From Lachnospiraceae bacterium UBA7086 (lineage in GTDB: Bacteria > Bacillota > Clostridia > Lachnospirales > Lachnospiraceae): 64,000 nt of DNA. The position numbers and the translations under genes are program-made. The stretch lies in assembly GCA_002492525.1 (NCBI GenBank), contig DKZA01000010.1, forward strand, positions 29,347 through 93,346, written 5' to 3'. This document shows positions 41,371-50,913 of this stretch, piece by piece (position 1 is the first letter of the stretch; each line of letters begins with the position of its first letter). The notes beneath the pieces are model-generated. The model ran no database searches and was not told where the DNA came from. It saw nothing but the letters and a program-made list of their open reading frames with translations.

Positions 41371-43104
41371 ATGAGTAACAGTAAAATGAAGAACAAGGAA
41401 CAATTTGACAGATTTCTGGAAAAGGAGATTCTTACACAGCATAAGTATGATAGTCTTTACGGGGAAAGTCAGGGAGAGGAGAAAGTAGAACAGGAGCAGA
41501 TGCGTTATGAAGATGCGGGAATAGATGCAAGAATCTTACGAGCAGTCAAGGAACTTGGCTTTGAGCACATGACACCCATTCAGGAGCAGGCGATTCCGCT
41601 TTTCATGACGGGTAAGGATATCATTGGGCAGGCTCAGACAGGAACCGGTAAGACAGCCGCTTTTGGCATACCGATCCTGCAAAAGATCAATCCGGAGGAC
41701 CGATCCTTGCAGGCGGTGATTTTATGCCCTACCAGAGAGCTTGCCATGCAGGCGGCTGAGGAACTTAGAAAGTTTTCCAAGTATATGAATGGCATTAAGG
41801 TACTGCCTGTCTACGGAGGGCAGGATATTGTCAGACAGATTAAGAACTTAAAAGGCGGGGTGCAGATCGTGGTGGGCACACCGGGCCGGGTGATGGATCA
41901 TATGCGCAGGCATACCCTTAAGATGGAGCATGTGCACACGGTGGTTCTGGATGAAGCGGATGAAATGTTAAATATGGGATTCCGGGAGGATATCGAGACT
42001 ATCTTGAAGGAGATGCCTGCAGAGCGTCAGACAGGACTTTTCTCAGCGACCATGCCGAAACCGATTCTGGATATCACCAAGACTTATCAGAAAGACGCGG
42101 CTTATATTAAGATGACACCGCAGGAGGTTACGATTCCTCTGATCAAACAGGCTTATTATCAGGTACGAAAGCAGGATAAGGAAGAAGTACTCTGCCGGTT
42201 GATTGACTACTATGATCCTAAACGTGCACTTATCTTTTGTAATACTAAGCGGATGGTGGACGAACTGACAGAACATTTGAAGGCGAGAGGATATGAGGTG
42301 GAAGGCCTTCACGGTGATTTGACGCAGGGACAGAGGGATACGGTGATGAATCTGTTCCGGGGCGGTAAGACCAATATTCTGATAGCTACTGATGTGGCGG
42401 CCAGAGGAATTGACGTGAATGATGTGGAAGCGGTTTATAATTATGATGTGCCGGAGGACATAGAGTATTATGTGCATCGGATTGGCAGAACAGGGCGCGC
42501 CGGTAAGACAGGAAGATCTTTTACCTTGGTGGTAGGAAGAGAAGCCTACAAAATACGGGATATCGAGAGAGTATGCCATACCAGGATTAAGGAGCGTAAA
42601 GTGCCAGGTGCAGCAGACATTACAGCCAGAAAAGCGGAGAAAATTCTGAAGGAAGCCGTGGCTGTGATTGAGAAGGAGGATATCAGCAGGGCGGCCGAAT
42701 ATATTTTGGATGCCGTGGCGTTAGGGCAGTACAGTGCCACCCAGATTGCGGCGGCCTTTATGAAAATGAGGCTGGGAGAAGAGATTGAAGATATTCAGGA
42801 AGAGAAGTTCTTCTTTGAGAGAAAAAGCAGAACATCCGGCCGTGGCGGGAAAGGTGATCGTGGAAACAAAAGTGGCCGCGGTAGAAAGGATGATCATGGA
42901 AACAAAGGCGGTAAAGGAGATTACGGAAACAGAGGCAGTCGTGACAGCAAAGGAAAGTATGGAGAAAAGGGACAGAAGAAACCTTTTAAGGGCGGTGCGC
43001 TTGGCAGTGTAAGATCCAAAGATGTAAGAAGGGACGGCAGTTACGACAGGCGGGATACAGGCAGAAATAACCGCTATGGGGCGCTTCGTATTAAAACAAA
43101 ATAA
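41371..43104 (+). CDS. DEAD-box RNA helicase, CshA/DeaD type
   Basis: 577 residues. The core has Q motif GFEHMTPIQEQAI, I AQTGTGKT, II DEAD, III SAT and VI HRIGRTGRAGK. The helicase opens RNA duplexes in ribosome assembly and RNA decay, and is often cold-induced. A C-terminal tail of about 90 residues is rich in Gly, Arg and Lys (GRGGKGDRGNKSGRGRKDD) and is likely an RNA-binding disordered region. ATG 41371 follows GGAGAGAAC; the frame to 41266 is through the leader hairpin. It is distinct from the Lhr helicase at 24380. Confidence 0.92.
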   Translation: MSNSKMKNKEQFDRFLEKEILTQHKYDSLYGESQGEEKVEQEQMRYEDAGIDARILRAVKELGFEHMTPIQEQAIPLFMTGKDIIGQAQTGTGKTAAFGIPILQKINPEDRSLQAVILCPTRELAMQAAEELRKFSKYMNGIKVLPVYGGQDIVRQIKNLKGGVQIVVGTPGRVMDHMRRHTLKMEHVHTVVLDEADEMLNMGFREDIETILKEMPAERQTGLFSATMPKPILDITKTYQKDAAYIKMTPQEVTIPLIKQAYYQVRKQDKEEVLCRLIDYYDPKRALIFCNTKRMVDELTEHLKARGYEVEGLHGDLTQGQRDTVMNLFRGGKTNILIATDVAARGIDVNDVEAVYNYDVPEDIEYYVHRIGRTGRAGKTGRSFTLVVGREAYKIRDIERVCHTRIKERKVPGAADITARKAEKILKEAVAVIEKEDISRAAEYILDAVALGQYSATQIAAAFMKMRLGEEIEDIQEEKFFFERKSRTSGRGGKGDRGNKSGRGRKDDHGNKGGKGDYGNRGSRDSKGKYGEKGQKKPFKGGALGSVRSKDVRRDGSYDRRDTGRNNRYGALRIKTK

Positions 43105-43137
43105 CAAAGTTGATTTGCGAAGCTAATTTACTTTTTG

Positions 43138-43734
43138 TCAGAGTACCAGCTCATGGCCGTGGTCTTTGAGCCATTTACGGTGGATACGATAGTCGGGGCA
43201 GACGTCGGCTACTGCCTGCCAGAAGGCGGGCGAGTGGTTCATATGGGTTAGGTGGCATAATTCATGGACCACCACATAGTCCAGGACAGCGGGCGGTGCC
43301 AGCATGAGACGCCAGTTAAAAGAGAGGGTGCCCCTGGCGCTGCAGCTGCCCCAGCGGGTTTTCTGATCGCGAATTGTAATACGGTGATATTCGCCGCCGG
43401 TAAGTGGTTGGAAATAAGCCGCTCTTTTCGGAAAATATTCTCTGGCAGCTTTTATATATCGTTGTTCCAAAGCGAGGCGCTGGGTTTGGCTTAAGTCGGA
43501 TACAGGGCGGTTTTTGTTCTGTTCCAACGCCTTCAGATAGTGGGTGATGATCCAGTGCTGTTTATCAAGGAGAATGTGTTGGATTTCTCGTGAGGGTGTG
43601 CCAATGGGTACCCGTAGTGTGAGTTTTGCGTCGGCACCGATGCTGATTCCGCAGGTTTTGCGTCGGCTTTCGATGACCGTATAAGGCAGATCATAAAGTT
43701 TGCTCTGGTATTTTATTCTATAAATATTTTCCAT
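43138..43734 (-). CDS. YgjP-like (DUF45) zinc metallopeptidase
   Basis: 198 residues. The zinc motif HELCHLTHMNHSPAFW and the upstream RITIRDQKTRWGSCSARG are the signature of YgjP/DUF45 proteins, which resemble WLM and SprT-like peptidases. The biological role is not settled. No signal peptide is seen. AAGGA lies before ATG 43734; the frame to 43767 is not supported. It is convergent to the helicase gene with 33 bases between the stops. Confidence 0.88.
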   Translation of the reverse strand: MENIYRIKYQSKLYDLPYTVIESRRKTCGISIGADAKLTLRVPIGTPSREIQHILLDKQHWIITHYLKALEQNKNRPVSDLSQTQRLALEQRYIKAAREYFPKRAAYFQPLTGGEYHRITIRDQKTRWGSCSARGTLSFNWRLMLAPPAVLDYVVVHELCHLTHMNHSPAFWQAVADVCPDYRIHRKWLKDHGHELVL

Positions 43735-43906
43735 GGGCGGATTCCTTATTTTGAATGATATGGACATTGGTATTATACGCTAACCTGGCGGACACGGCAA
43801 GAGGCAGATGCTTTTGTCGGTGGCAGGAAGATCTAGGGCTTCCTTAAGAATTTTCTATCTGCTCAGGCTAGTCCATTGACATAGGGACAAAAGTAATAAA
43901 ATAACC

Positions 43907-43928
43907 GGGATTTTATGGACAAAATCCC
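43907..43928. promoter_or_regulatory. Hairpin or operator before the TPR gene
   Basis: GGGATTTT (43907-43914) pairs with AAAATCCC (43921-43928). A TTGACA (43876-43881) with TAAAAT (43897-43902) lies just upstream with a 15-base spacer and could be the promoter. Confidence 0.45.
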
Positions 43929-44022
43929 ATCAGTTGTGCTAGTATGGTGAAGGTGTAAAAAGGCAGACAGAGTAGATAATAAAGATATAAAGTATAAAGC
44001 GGATAAAGCAGGAGTAGATTGC

Positions 44023-44859
44023 ATGAGCGAAAGAACGAAAGAACCGGACGGGAAGAGAAGATCTTCCGGCGGCAGCGGCCAGACGGCAAAGAAGAAAAGA
44101 CCGGGAACCGCTTCCGGAAACCACCGCCCGTCCCAGAGCCGGGGCAGCAGTACAACTGTGAAAAAAAAGAAGCCGGCTGGTGCAGGAGACAGGAAGCGGA
44201 CGGTTACGAGAAAAGCCGGTGCGTCGGGACAAAAAAGGACAGGAACCGACTCTGAGAGGATCAGAAGGACATCTGAAAGGGCAAGAATGGAAGAAGACAC
44301 CCATATGTCCAGCCGGGATAGGGAGCGTGCCAGAAGAAGGCAGGAGCGTTTAAAGCGCGTCAGAAGGCAGAAGATGATTATGGCTGCGTCTGCTACAGTG
44401 ATCGTGTTGTGCCTGCTCACGATTCTGATTATTTTTCTTTCACCTGCCAAATGTATCATAAGTCTCTCAAAGGGAGACAAGTATGCCAGAAAAGAGGAAT
44501 ATGACAAGGCCCTGGAGGCTTATCAGGAAGCGCTTGAGACCAATGAGAATTCCGTGCGGGCATACAGGGGAATCGCGGGCTGTCTTCGGATGAAAGAACA
44601 GACAGCGGAAGCGGAACAGATTCTGTACACGGGCTGGGAGAAGACAAAGGATGAGGGAATTTTAAGGTATTATCATAAGCTCCTTATCAATGATGCTGTG
44701 GCAGATATCAACGCCAAAAATTGTACACAGACGACCATGGACAAGCTGAATCAGGTGCTTATGAATGATCCGCAGAATCAGGATGCGCTCTCGCTTCGGG
44801 ATATCTGCAACGAACAGCTGTCCGGTGGAGAAATACAGGATACGGGAGAAGAACAATAA
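44023..44859 (+). CDS. Membrane protein with basic N-terminal tail and TPR domain
   Basis: 278 residues. The first 115 are Lys/Arg/Ser-rich and disordered, one membrane helix follows at about 118-140 (MIMAASATVIVLCLLTILII), and the C-terminal part has TPR-like helices (YDKALEAYQEALETNENSVRAYRGI). The basic tail should be cytosolic (positive-inside rule), so the TPR part is outside. Such proteins bind partners at the cell surface or septum; the role is not known. ATG 44023 follows GGAG. It lies 83 bases before gpmI. Confidence 0.68.
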   Translation: MSERTKEPDGKRRSSGGSGQTAKKKRPGTASGNHRPSQSRGSSTTVKKKKPAGAGDRKRTVTRKAGASGQKRTGTDSERIRRTSERARMEEDTHMSSRDRERARRRQERLKRVRRQKMIMAASATVIVLCLLTILIIFLSPAKCIISLSKGDKYARKEEYDKALEAYQEALETNENSVRAYRGIAGCLRMKEQTAEAEQILYTGWEKTKDEGILRYYHKLLINDAVADINAKNCTQTTMDKLNQVLMNDPQNQDALSLRDICNEQLSGGEIQDTGEEQ

Positions 44860-44861
44860 CA

Positions 44862-44902
44862 AATCGAGCAAGCTCGATTACGAGGACTGCTTCGCAGCCT
44901 CG
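44862..44902. repeat. Twin-hairpin element
   Basis: AATCGAGC-AA-GCTCGATT (44862-44879) is followed at once by CGAGG...TGC-TTC-GCA...CCTCG (44881-44902). There is no T-run. A similar GCGAAGC-type hairpin group lies after eno. Confidence 0.5.
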
Positions 44903-44942
44903 GATAAAAAGAAATATTTAAAACGGTAAAGGAGATAAGACA

Positions 44943-46487
44943 ATGGGAAGAAAGAAACCTGCGGTATTGATGATTCTGGACGGCTACGGCCTGAATGAAA
45001 AGACGGAAGGAAATGCGGTCGCGCTGGCAAAGACACCGGTAATGGACAAGCTGATGGCGGAGTATCCTTTCGTGAAAGGAAATGCCAGCGGTATGGCGGT
45101 AGGTCTGCCGGACGGACAGATGGGTAACTCTGAGGTGGGACATCTGAATATGGGCGCCGGCCGTATCGTATACCAGGAATTGACAAGAATTACGAAGGAA
45201 ATTCAGGATGGTACCTTCTTTGAAAACCCGGCATTGTTAGATGCGGTAAATAACTGTAAGAAAAACGATTCTTCTCTGCACATGTTCGGCCTTTTATCGG
45301 ACGGCGGAGTACACAGCCATAATACGCACCTTTATGGTCTGTTGGAGCTGGCTAAGAGAAACGGTCTTTCCAAAGTGTATGTTCATGCTTTCTTAGACGG
45401 CAGGGATACACCGCCTGCCAGCGGCAAGGGTTTTGTGGAAGATTTGGAAGCGGAGATGGCGAAGATCGGTGTGGGGGAAGTGGCTACCGTGACAGGCCGT
45501 TATTATGCGATGGACCGTGATAACAATTATGACAGAGTAGAGAAGGCATATCTGGCGCTTACCAAGGGTGAAGGATTGGAGGCGGAAAGCGCGCCGGCCG
45601 GGATTCAGGCGTCTTATGACAGAGATGAGACGGACGAATTCGTGAAACCCACTGTGGTAAAGAAGAACGGGGCTCCGGTAGCGACCATAAAGGACGGTGA
45701 TTCCGTAATCTTCTTTAATTTCCGTCCTGACCGTGCAAGGGAGATTACAAGAAGCTTCTGCGATGATGATTTTAAGGGATTTGCACGGGAGAAAAAACTG
45801 GATTTAACTTATGTATGTTTTTCGGATTATGATCCCACAATCCCCAATAAGGAAGTAGCGTTTCACAAGATTACCGTGACCAATACCTTTGGCGAATGGC
45901 TTGCGGCAAATCATATGAAGCAGGCGAGATTGGCGGAGACAGAGAAATATGCACATGTGACGTTCTTCTTTAACGGTGGTGTGGAGGAGCCCAATGAGGG
46001 AGAGGAGAGAATCCTGGTGAATTCCCCCAAGGATGTGGCAACTTACGACTTAAAACCCCAGATGAGTGCCTATGAGGTCTGTGATAAGCTGGTGGAGGCG
46101 ATTAAATCCGGTACTTATGATGTGATCATCATCAACTTTGCCAATCCGGATATGGTAGGACACACCGGAGTGCAGGAAGCGGCCATCAAGGCGGTGGAAG
46201 CTGTGGATGAGTGCGTGGGACGTGCGGTAGCGGCCATCAAAGAGGTGGACGGCGTGATGTTTATCTGTGCAGACCATGGCAACGCGGAACAGTTGATTGA
46301 TGAAGAGACCGGAGCACCCTTTACGGCACATACCACCAATCCGGTGCCCTTTATCCTGGTCAATGCAGATCCCGCATACAAGCTGCGGGAGGGCGGCTGC
46401 CTGGCGGACATCGTGCCTACGCTCATTGAACTGATGGGAATGGAACAGCCAAAGGAGATGACAGGTAAGTCGTTGTTAATCAAATAG
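44943..46487 (+). CDS. gpmI: 2,3-bisphosphoglycerate-independent phosphoglycerate mutase
   Basis: 514 residues. This alkaline-phosphatase-fold enzyme converts 3- to 2-phosphoglycerate in glycolysis, using two Mn ions. Asp13 (ILDGYGLN) and the phosphorylated Ser63 (GQMGNSEVGHLNMG) are in place; HAFLDGRDTPP, NFRPDRAREITR and CADHGNAEQL follow. It is the full family length. AAAGGAG precedes ATG 44943, and an own terminator follows, so it is a single-gene unit or the end of the TPR-gpmI unit. Enolase, the next glycolysis step, is about 9 kb away. Confidence 0.95.
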   Translation: MGRKKPAVLMILDGYGLNEKTEGNAVALAKTPVMDKLMAEYPFVKGNASGMAVGLPDGQMGNSEVGHLNMGAGRIVYQELTRITKEIQDGTFFENPALLDAVNNCKKNDSSLHMFGLLSDGGVHSHNTHLYGLLELAKRNGLSKVYVHAFLDGRDTPPASGKGFVEDLEAEMAKIGVGEVATVTGRYYAMDRDNNYDRVEKAYLALTKGEGLEAESAPAGIQASYDRDETDEFVKPTVVKKNGAPVATIKDGDSVIFFNFRPDRAREITRSFCDDDFKGFAREKKLDLTYVCFSDYDPTIPNKEVAFHKITVTNTFGEWLAANHMKQARLAETEKYAHVTFFFNGGVEEPNEGEERILVNSPKDVATYDLKPQMSAYEVCDKLVEAIKSGTYDVIIINFANPDMVGHTGVQEAAIKAVEAVDECVGRAVAAIKEVDGVMFICADHGNAEQLIDEETGAPFTAHTTNPVPFILVNADPAYKLREGGCLADIVPTLIELMGMEQPKEMTGKSLLIK

Positions 46488-46510
46488 GAAATTAGATAAG
46501 ATTATTAAAA

Positions 46511-46553
46511 AGGGATATACATGTTGGATCTGATACATGTATATCTCTTTTTT
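46511..46553 (+). terminator. gpmI terminator
   Basis: AGGGATATACATGT (46511-46524) pairs with ACATGTATATCTCT (46535-46548), one wobble, followed by TTTTTT. Confidence 0.85.
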
Positions 46554-46592
46554 AATGCATTGTATGACAAAAATAAGATCTGGTAGTGCAGA

Positions 46593-46621
46593 TTGACATT
46601 TTCCCATATATATTGTATATT
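46593..46621 (+). promoter_or_regulatory. Promoter of the GntR-ABC operon
   Basis: TTGACA (46593-46598), 17 bases, TATATT (46616-46621). A near-ideal housekeeping promoter. Confidence 0.8.
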
Positions 46622-46622
46622 A

Positions 46623-46647
46623 AGTGTACCATCACAAATAGTACAGT
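46623..46647. promoter_or_regulatory. YtrA-type operator
   Basis: AGTGTA (46623-46628), 13 bases, TACAGT (46642-46647). This matches the AGTGTA-N13-TACACT repeat known for Bacillus YtrA with one changed base. It follows the -10 box directly. Confidence 0.65.
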
Positions 46648-46691
46648 TAGTATACGTAGAGAGAAGATGGAATGAAAGGAAAGGAGAAAGC

Positions 46692-47051
46692 ATGATCATC
46701 ATAGACTATAAGGACACGAGGCCGATATACGAACAGATTGTTGATAAGTTCAAAACCCTGATACTGCATGGCGCATTGCAGCCAGATGAACAGATGCCTT
46801 CCGTGCGGAATCTGGCGATGGAACTTTCTATCAACCCGAATACCATTCAGAAGGCTTATGCGGAGCTTGAACGGCAGGGATTTATCTATACGGTCAAGGG
46901 CAGGGGAAACTTTGTATCCGGCGACGGTAAACTGGTGGAAGAGCGTAAATGTGAATGTATACAGAAGATTCTGGAGCTGGCCAAAGAAGTGTTGGAGATT
47001 GGTATGACGAAGATAGAATTAATCCGGGAGATTGAGCAGCTACAGGTATGA
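46692..47051 (+). CDS. GntR-family regulator, YtrA subfamily
   Basis: 119 residues: a GntR winged helix (RPIYEQIVDKFKTLILHGAL, LPSVRNLAMELSINPNTIQKAYAELERQG type) and a short two-helix tail instead of the large effector domain, which defines the YtrA branch. Such regulators control the ABC transporter genes in the same operon, often in response to cell-wall antibiotics. ATG 46692 follows AAAGGAGAAAGC; the longer frame to 46593 covers the operator. The operator AGTGTA-N13-TACAGT is in its own promoter. The ABC ATPase follows 22 bases later. Confidence 0.9.
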   Translation: MIIIDYKDTRPIYEQIVDKFKTLILHGALQPDEQMPSVRNLAMELSINPNTIQKAYAELERQGFIYTVKGRGNFVSGDGKLVEERKCECIQKILELAKEVLEIGMTKIELIREIEQLQV

Positions 47052-47073
47052 CAGACAGAAAGAGAGGAGATTT

Positions 47074-47979
47074 ATGATAGAGATACATAATCTGACGAAG
47101 AATTTTGACAAGATCAAAGCAGTCGATGATGTCAGTGTTATTATAAAAGAAAAGACGGTGTTTGGATTGATAGGCACAAACGGCGCCGGAAAGAGCACGG
47201 TGCTGCGCATGGTGTCCGGCGTGTTAAAACCGGATGATGGTACGGTAGCCGTGGATAATATGCCGGTTTATGACAATGTGGAGGCGAAGAAGAAACTGTT
47301 TTTCATAGCGGATGAACCCTATTTTTTTGCCAACGCAAATGCCCAGACTATGGAGCATTATTACAGCGGAGTCTATGATAATTTTGATAAAGTGGAATTT
47401 TATAAATATCTGGATAAGTTCAATCTGGATAAAAGGAGAAGAATCGGCACTTTTTCCAAGGGTATGAAGAAGCAGCTGGCACTGCTTCTTGGTATCTGTG
47501 CGCACACAAAGTACATTCTCTGTGATGAGACTTTTGACGGGCTTGATCCAGTGATGCGTCAGGGCGTGAAATCCATTTTTGCCAAGGAGATGGAGGAGAG
47601 AGGGCTGACCCCTGTGATTGCATCCCACAATTTAAGGGAGTTGGAAGATATCTGCGATCATGTGGGACTGTTACATAAAGGCGGGGTACTGTTATCAAAG
47701 GATCTGGAGGACATGAAATGTAATATCCAGAAGATACAGTGCGTGTTTTCTTCTACGGAAGACGAATTAAAAGTATTAAATGGTCTTACGGTGCTTAAGA
47801 AAGAGCAGAGAGGATCTTTGTGCACCGTTACCGTGAGGAGTACAAGAGAGGAAGTGGAGGCGAGATTCGCCACGGTGGATATGATATTTTATGAGGTGCT
47901 TCCTCTGTCTCTGGAAGAAATATTTATCAGCGAAACGGAGGTGGTAGGCTATGACATCAAAAAACTCATTCTGGGCTAG
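47074..47979 (+). CDS. ABC transporter ATP-binding protein
   Basis: 301 residues, full ATPase. Walker A GTNGAGKST at 34-42, a signature FSKGMKKQLALLLGI, Walker B ILCDETFDGLD and switch ASHNLRELEDI. The C-terminal third (about 210-301) is a regulatory extension. ATG 47074 follows GGAGA. The 3' end overlaps the permease gene by 29 bases, a sign of tight coupling. With the YtrA-type regulator and the permease it forms an ABC export or stress-response system; the substrate is not known. Confidence 0.92.
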   Translation: MIEIHNLTKNFDKIKAVDDVSVIIKEKTVFGLIGTNGAGKSTVLRMVSGVLKPDDGTVAVDNMPVYDNVEAKKKLFFIADEPYFFANANAQTMEHYYSGVYDNFDKVEFYKYLDKFNLDKRRRIGTFSKGMKKQLALLLGICAHTKYILCDETFDGLDPVMRQGVKSIFAKEMEERGLTPVIASHNLRELEDICDHVGLLHKGGVLLSKDLEDMKCNIQKIQCVFSSTEDELKVLNGLTVLKKEQRGSLCTVTVRSTREEVEARFATVDMIFYEVLPLSLEEIFISETEVVGYDIKKLILG

Positions 47980-50113
47980 CAGCAGGGAAAATCATAAACG
48001 GAGGATATGGGTTTGGATCGTGGCAATATTATCGCAGATTCTTTTGTACGGAGCCATGTCCATGATATATTTAAGCCGGATCAGGAATCAGTATGAAATG
48101 GGAACATTCCGGTCAGTGGAGGCTTTTCGCAGAGCTATGTATCAGGCGGCCAGGGATGCGCTTGCCTTCTCAGATAATCTGTGGCCTGTGATCCTCTTTT
48201 TGGGAGCGGTTATCGGGATGCAGGGATTCTCCTATCTGTATGACAGACGGAAGGTGGACATGTATCACAGTGTACCTGTATCAAAGAAAAAGCGCTTTAT
48301 GGTTATTTACGTAAATGGCATTATCATTTATCTGACAGGCAATCTGCTGGGACTTGTGACAGGTACAGTCATTGCGGCAGCGCAAAAGGCCGTTAACGTG
48401 GACGTGCTGGCTAACGAGGGACTTGCTTTTCTATGGAATTTTCTGCTGTTTCTGGTGATATATCACGTCATGATACTGGCGGTGATGCTCACGGGCAGCC
48501 GTTTTGTTACGCTGTGTATGTTTGGTGTGTTTGTCATGTATGAGATTGTGGTGTACTGGATTCTTGACAGCATGAAATGGTCATTTTTTAAGACTGCAAC
48601 CAGTTTTTATTTATATACAAATCCCAAAATATCGCCGCTGTATGATTGTATGGATGCGGGATGGGAGCTTAAAAATGCAAAGGATGCGGCCCAGGCGGCC
48701 CAGAAATGTCTGCCTCTTTGCGGCAAGTGGATTCTGATTGCGGCAGTGCTTTTTGCGGCGGCATACCTGTGTTATAGTAAAAGGCAGTCTGAGGCGGCCG
48801 GCCGTCCGATTGCCTATCGTGTTGTGGAACCAATCATAAAGATTGCTGTGGTCATCCCGGCAGGACTTTTGGTGGGGATGGTTGTGTTAGAGACTTCCTT
48901 CAATAACGAAATGCTGATGGTGACAGGTATGCTGGTGAGCGGTGTAATCTTTTGCGCGGCGATGGAAGTGTTATTTGCTTTTGATATCAAAAGTCTTTTT
49001 AAACATCTTTGGTCAGGCGGCATTGCTCTTGCGGGCATTTTGGCAGTATTTTGCATCTATAAGTGGGATATATTCGGGTATGATAGTTATATACCGGAGC
49101 AAAATAAAATAGAAAGTATTGCAATTTCAGTATCCGGATACTATGATAACTATTGGGATGAGAACTTTGAATATATCAGCCAGGCGGACTTTGAAAAAGA
49201 GCATATGTTTATCACCGATACAGAGCCGGTTCTGGCACTTGCCAGAAAATTTCAGACGGCTGATGAAGAGCAGATGTCGGATGCCAGAAGCGTGCAGGTA
49301 CTGTACAGGCTTCAGTCAGGCAGACAGGTGAACCGTTCCTTCCTTATAGACTATGATGACGCTGATGCGCAGGCACAGCTTAACAGGATTATGGGCTCGG
49401 AAGCCTACAGGAAGGGTGTTTTCCAGAGTATGTCGAAGGATGTCTTCCAGGATAAGCTGATGCGTGTTACTTATACGAACGGTGCGGCTAAGGTAGTTAT
49501 CCCTGTAGAAGAAGTGGACAGGCTCAAAGAGGCGTGGATGAAGGATATGGAGCAATATGATTTTACGTTAGTGCGGGAAAATCATCCATGCGGACAGATC
49601 AGTTTACAATATGTCAATTATATGTCAAGCAATCTGCTTGTATATGAGGAATTTGAGAATACAATCGCCTGTCTGAAGGAACTGGAGGCTTATTATCCGG
49701 TGAAGCTTAACGCGGCGGATATTGATTATATTACGGTTACAAATTATCATAATGAACTGACGGAAGCTGGGTATCCTAATGATCCGGGCTATGAATTATA
49801 TCGGGAGGCTTGGGGGATTGCAGATACAGCGGTGGCCGTATCTGAAGAAGATGTTTATGTGGATTACTCGGTACGGGAGACCTTTTATGATGAGGAACAG
49901 ATTTCGGAAATTTTAGAGAATCTTCATCCTGTTTGGCTGACGTCTGAGTTTGCAGGCATGGATGCCACAGAGGACAGTTATTCTGTGGAAGTGGTATTCA
50001 AGAAGGATACCGCATATCCTTATGAGAGGGATTCTTATTATTTTAACTACTATTTTCTGGGCGGTCAGGTGCCGGAGTTCGTGGTGGAAGCGACCGCTTA
50101 TGAGGGAGAATAA
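47951..50113 (+). CDS. ABC transporter permease with large extracytoplasmic domain (DUF6449-like)
   Basis: 720 residues. The first 390 hold about ten membrane helices with the conserved loop YDRRKVDMYHSVPVSKKKRF near 95-115. From about 395 to the end there is a soluble, Asp/Glu-rich domain (YDNYWDENFEYISQADFEKE) of the DUF6449 kind. The ATPase is encoded just upstream with a 29-base overlap. By analogy with YtrA-operon partners it may move a lipid or peptide related to cell-wall stress, but the cargo is unknown. Confidence 0.8.
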   Translation: MTSKNSFWASSRENHKRRIWVWIVAILSQILLYGAMSMIYLSRIRNQYEMGTFRSVEAFRRAMYQAARDALAFSDNLWPVILFLGAVIGMQGFSYLYDRRKVDMYHSVPVSKKKRFMVIYVNGIIIYLTGNLLGLVTGTVIAAAQKAVNVDVLANEGLAFLWNFLLFLVIYHVMILAVMLTGSRFVTLCMFGVFVMYEIVVYWILDSMKWSFFKTATSFYLYTNPKISPLYDCMDAGWELKNAKDAAQAAQKCLPLCGKWILIAAVLFAAAYLCYSKRQSEAAGRPIAYRVVEPIIKIAVVIPAGLLVGMVVLETSFNNEMLMVTGMLVSGVIFCAAMEVLFAFDIKSLFKHLWSGGIALAGILAVFCIYKWDIFGYDSYIPEQNKIESIAISVSGYYDNYWDENFEYISQADFEKEHMFITDTEPVLALARKFQTADEEQMSDARSVQVLYRLQSGRQVNRSFLIDYDDADAQAQLNRIMGSEAYRKGVFQSMSKDVFQDKLMRVTYTNGAAKVVIPVEEVDRLKEAWMKDMEQYDFTLVRENHPCGQISLQYVNYMSSNLLVYEEFENTIACLKELEAYYPVKLNAADIDYITVTNYHNELTEAGYPNDPGYELYREAWGIADTAVAVSEEDVYVDYSVRETFYDEEQISEILENLHPVWLTSEFAGMDATEDSYSVEVVFKKDTAYPYERDSYYFNYYFLGGQVPEFVVEATAYEGE

Positions 50114-50169
50114 GAACTGCCGTTTGGACTTATGGGACGGATCAGAAACGGCAGGAAACGGAGGAGACG

Positions 50170-50913
50170 GTGGAGAAAGACAAAACAGCAGAGCCTGTAA
50201 TCTCTGTGAAGAATCTGTATAAGATATACCGGGTCGGTGAGGAGAGAGTGAGGGCGCTAAACGGCGTCAGCTTCACCATTAACCGGGGAGATTTCTGCTC
50301 CATCGTGGGTACCTCCGGTTCCGGTAAATCCACTCTTTTAAATATGTTAGCAGGACTGGAAAAGCCTACCAAGGGTGAGATTGTGATTGCCGGAGAGCAT
50401 ATGGAGCAAAAGAGTGAGAATCAGTTAGTGGCATTTCGCAGGGAACACATCGGATTTATCTTTCAGTCTTTTAACCTGATGGGCACCATGAACGCTATTG
50501 AGAATGTGGCGCTTCCTCTGACTTTTCAGGGAATGGACAAAAAGAGCCGCAATAAAAAGGCGGAGGAAATGCTTGATCTGGTGGGACTTACCAGCCATAA
50601 GAAACATAAACCGAATCAGATGTCCGGCGGTCAGCAGCAGCGTGTGGGCGTGGCCCGCGCCCTGGTGGTGGAGCCGGAGATCATCTTTGCGGATGAGCCT
50701 ACCGGCAACCTGGATTCCAATACTTCTGTGGAGGTCATGAACCTGATGAAGAAAGTAGTGCGGGAGAAGAATCAGACGTTGGTGATGGTCACCCATGATA
50801 ATTATCTGGCAGGATTTGCCGATGTGATTCTGCGGATCCGGGACGGTAAGATTATAGAGATTGAGGATCACAGAGGAGAAAATATCCCGGATGAGATAGC
50901 AGTAAAGGTATGA
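50170..50913 (+). CDS. ABC ATP-binding protein, MacB/LolD type
   Basis: 247 residues. Walker A GTSGSGKST at 47-55, Q-loop FQSFNLMGTM, signature MSGGQQQRVGVARAL, Walker B IIFADEPTGNLD, and switch THD. The fold and length match MacB/LolD/FtsE-like ATPases that drive mechanotransmission with FtsX-type permeases. The start is GTG 50170, six bases after GGAGG; no ATG fits. It overlaps the next gene by four bases (ATGA), and the third gene also overlaps by four, so all three are coupled. Confidence 0.92.
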   Translation: MEKDKTAEPVISVKNLYKIYRVGEERVRALNGVSFTINRGDFCSIVGTSGSGKSTLLNMLAGLEKPTKGEIVIAGEHMEQKSENQLVAFRREHIGFIFQSFNLMGTMNAIENVALPLTFQGMDKKSRNKKAEEMLDLVGLTSHKKHKPNQMSGGQQQRVGVARALVVEPEIIFADEPTGNLDSNTSVEVMNLMKKVVREKNQTLVMVTHDNYLAGFADVILRIRDGKIIEIEDHRGENIPDEIAVKV

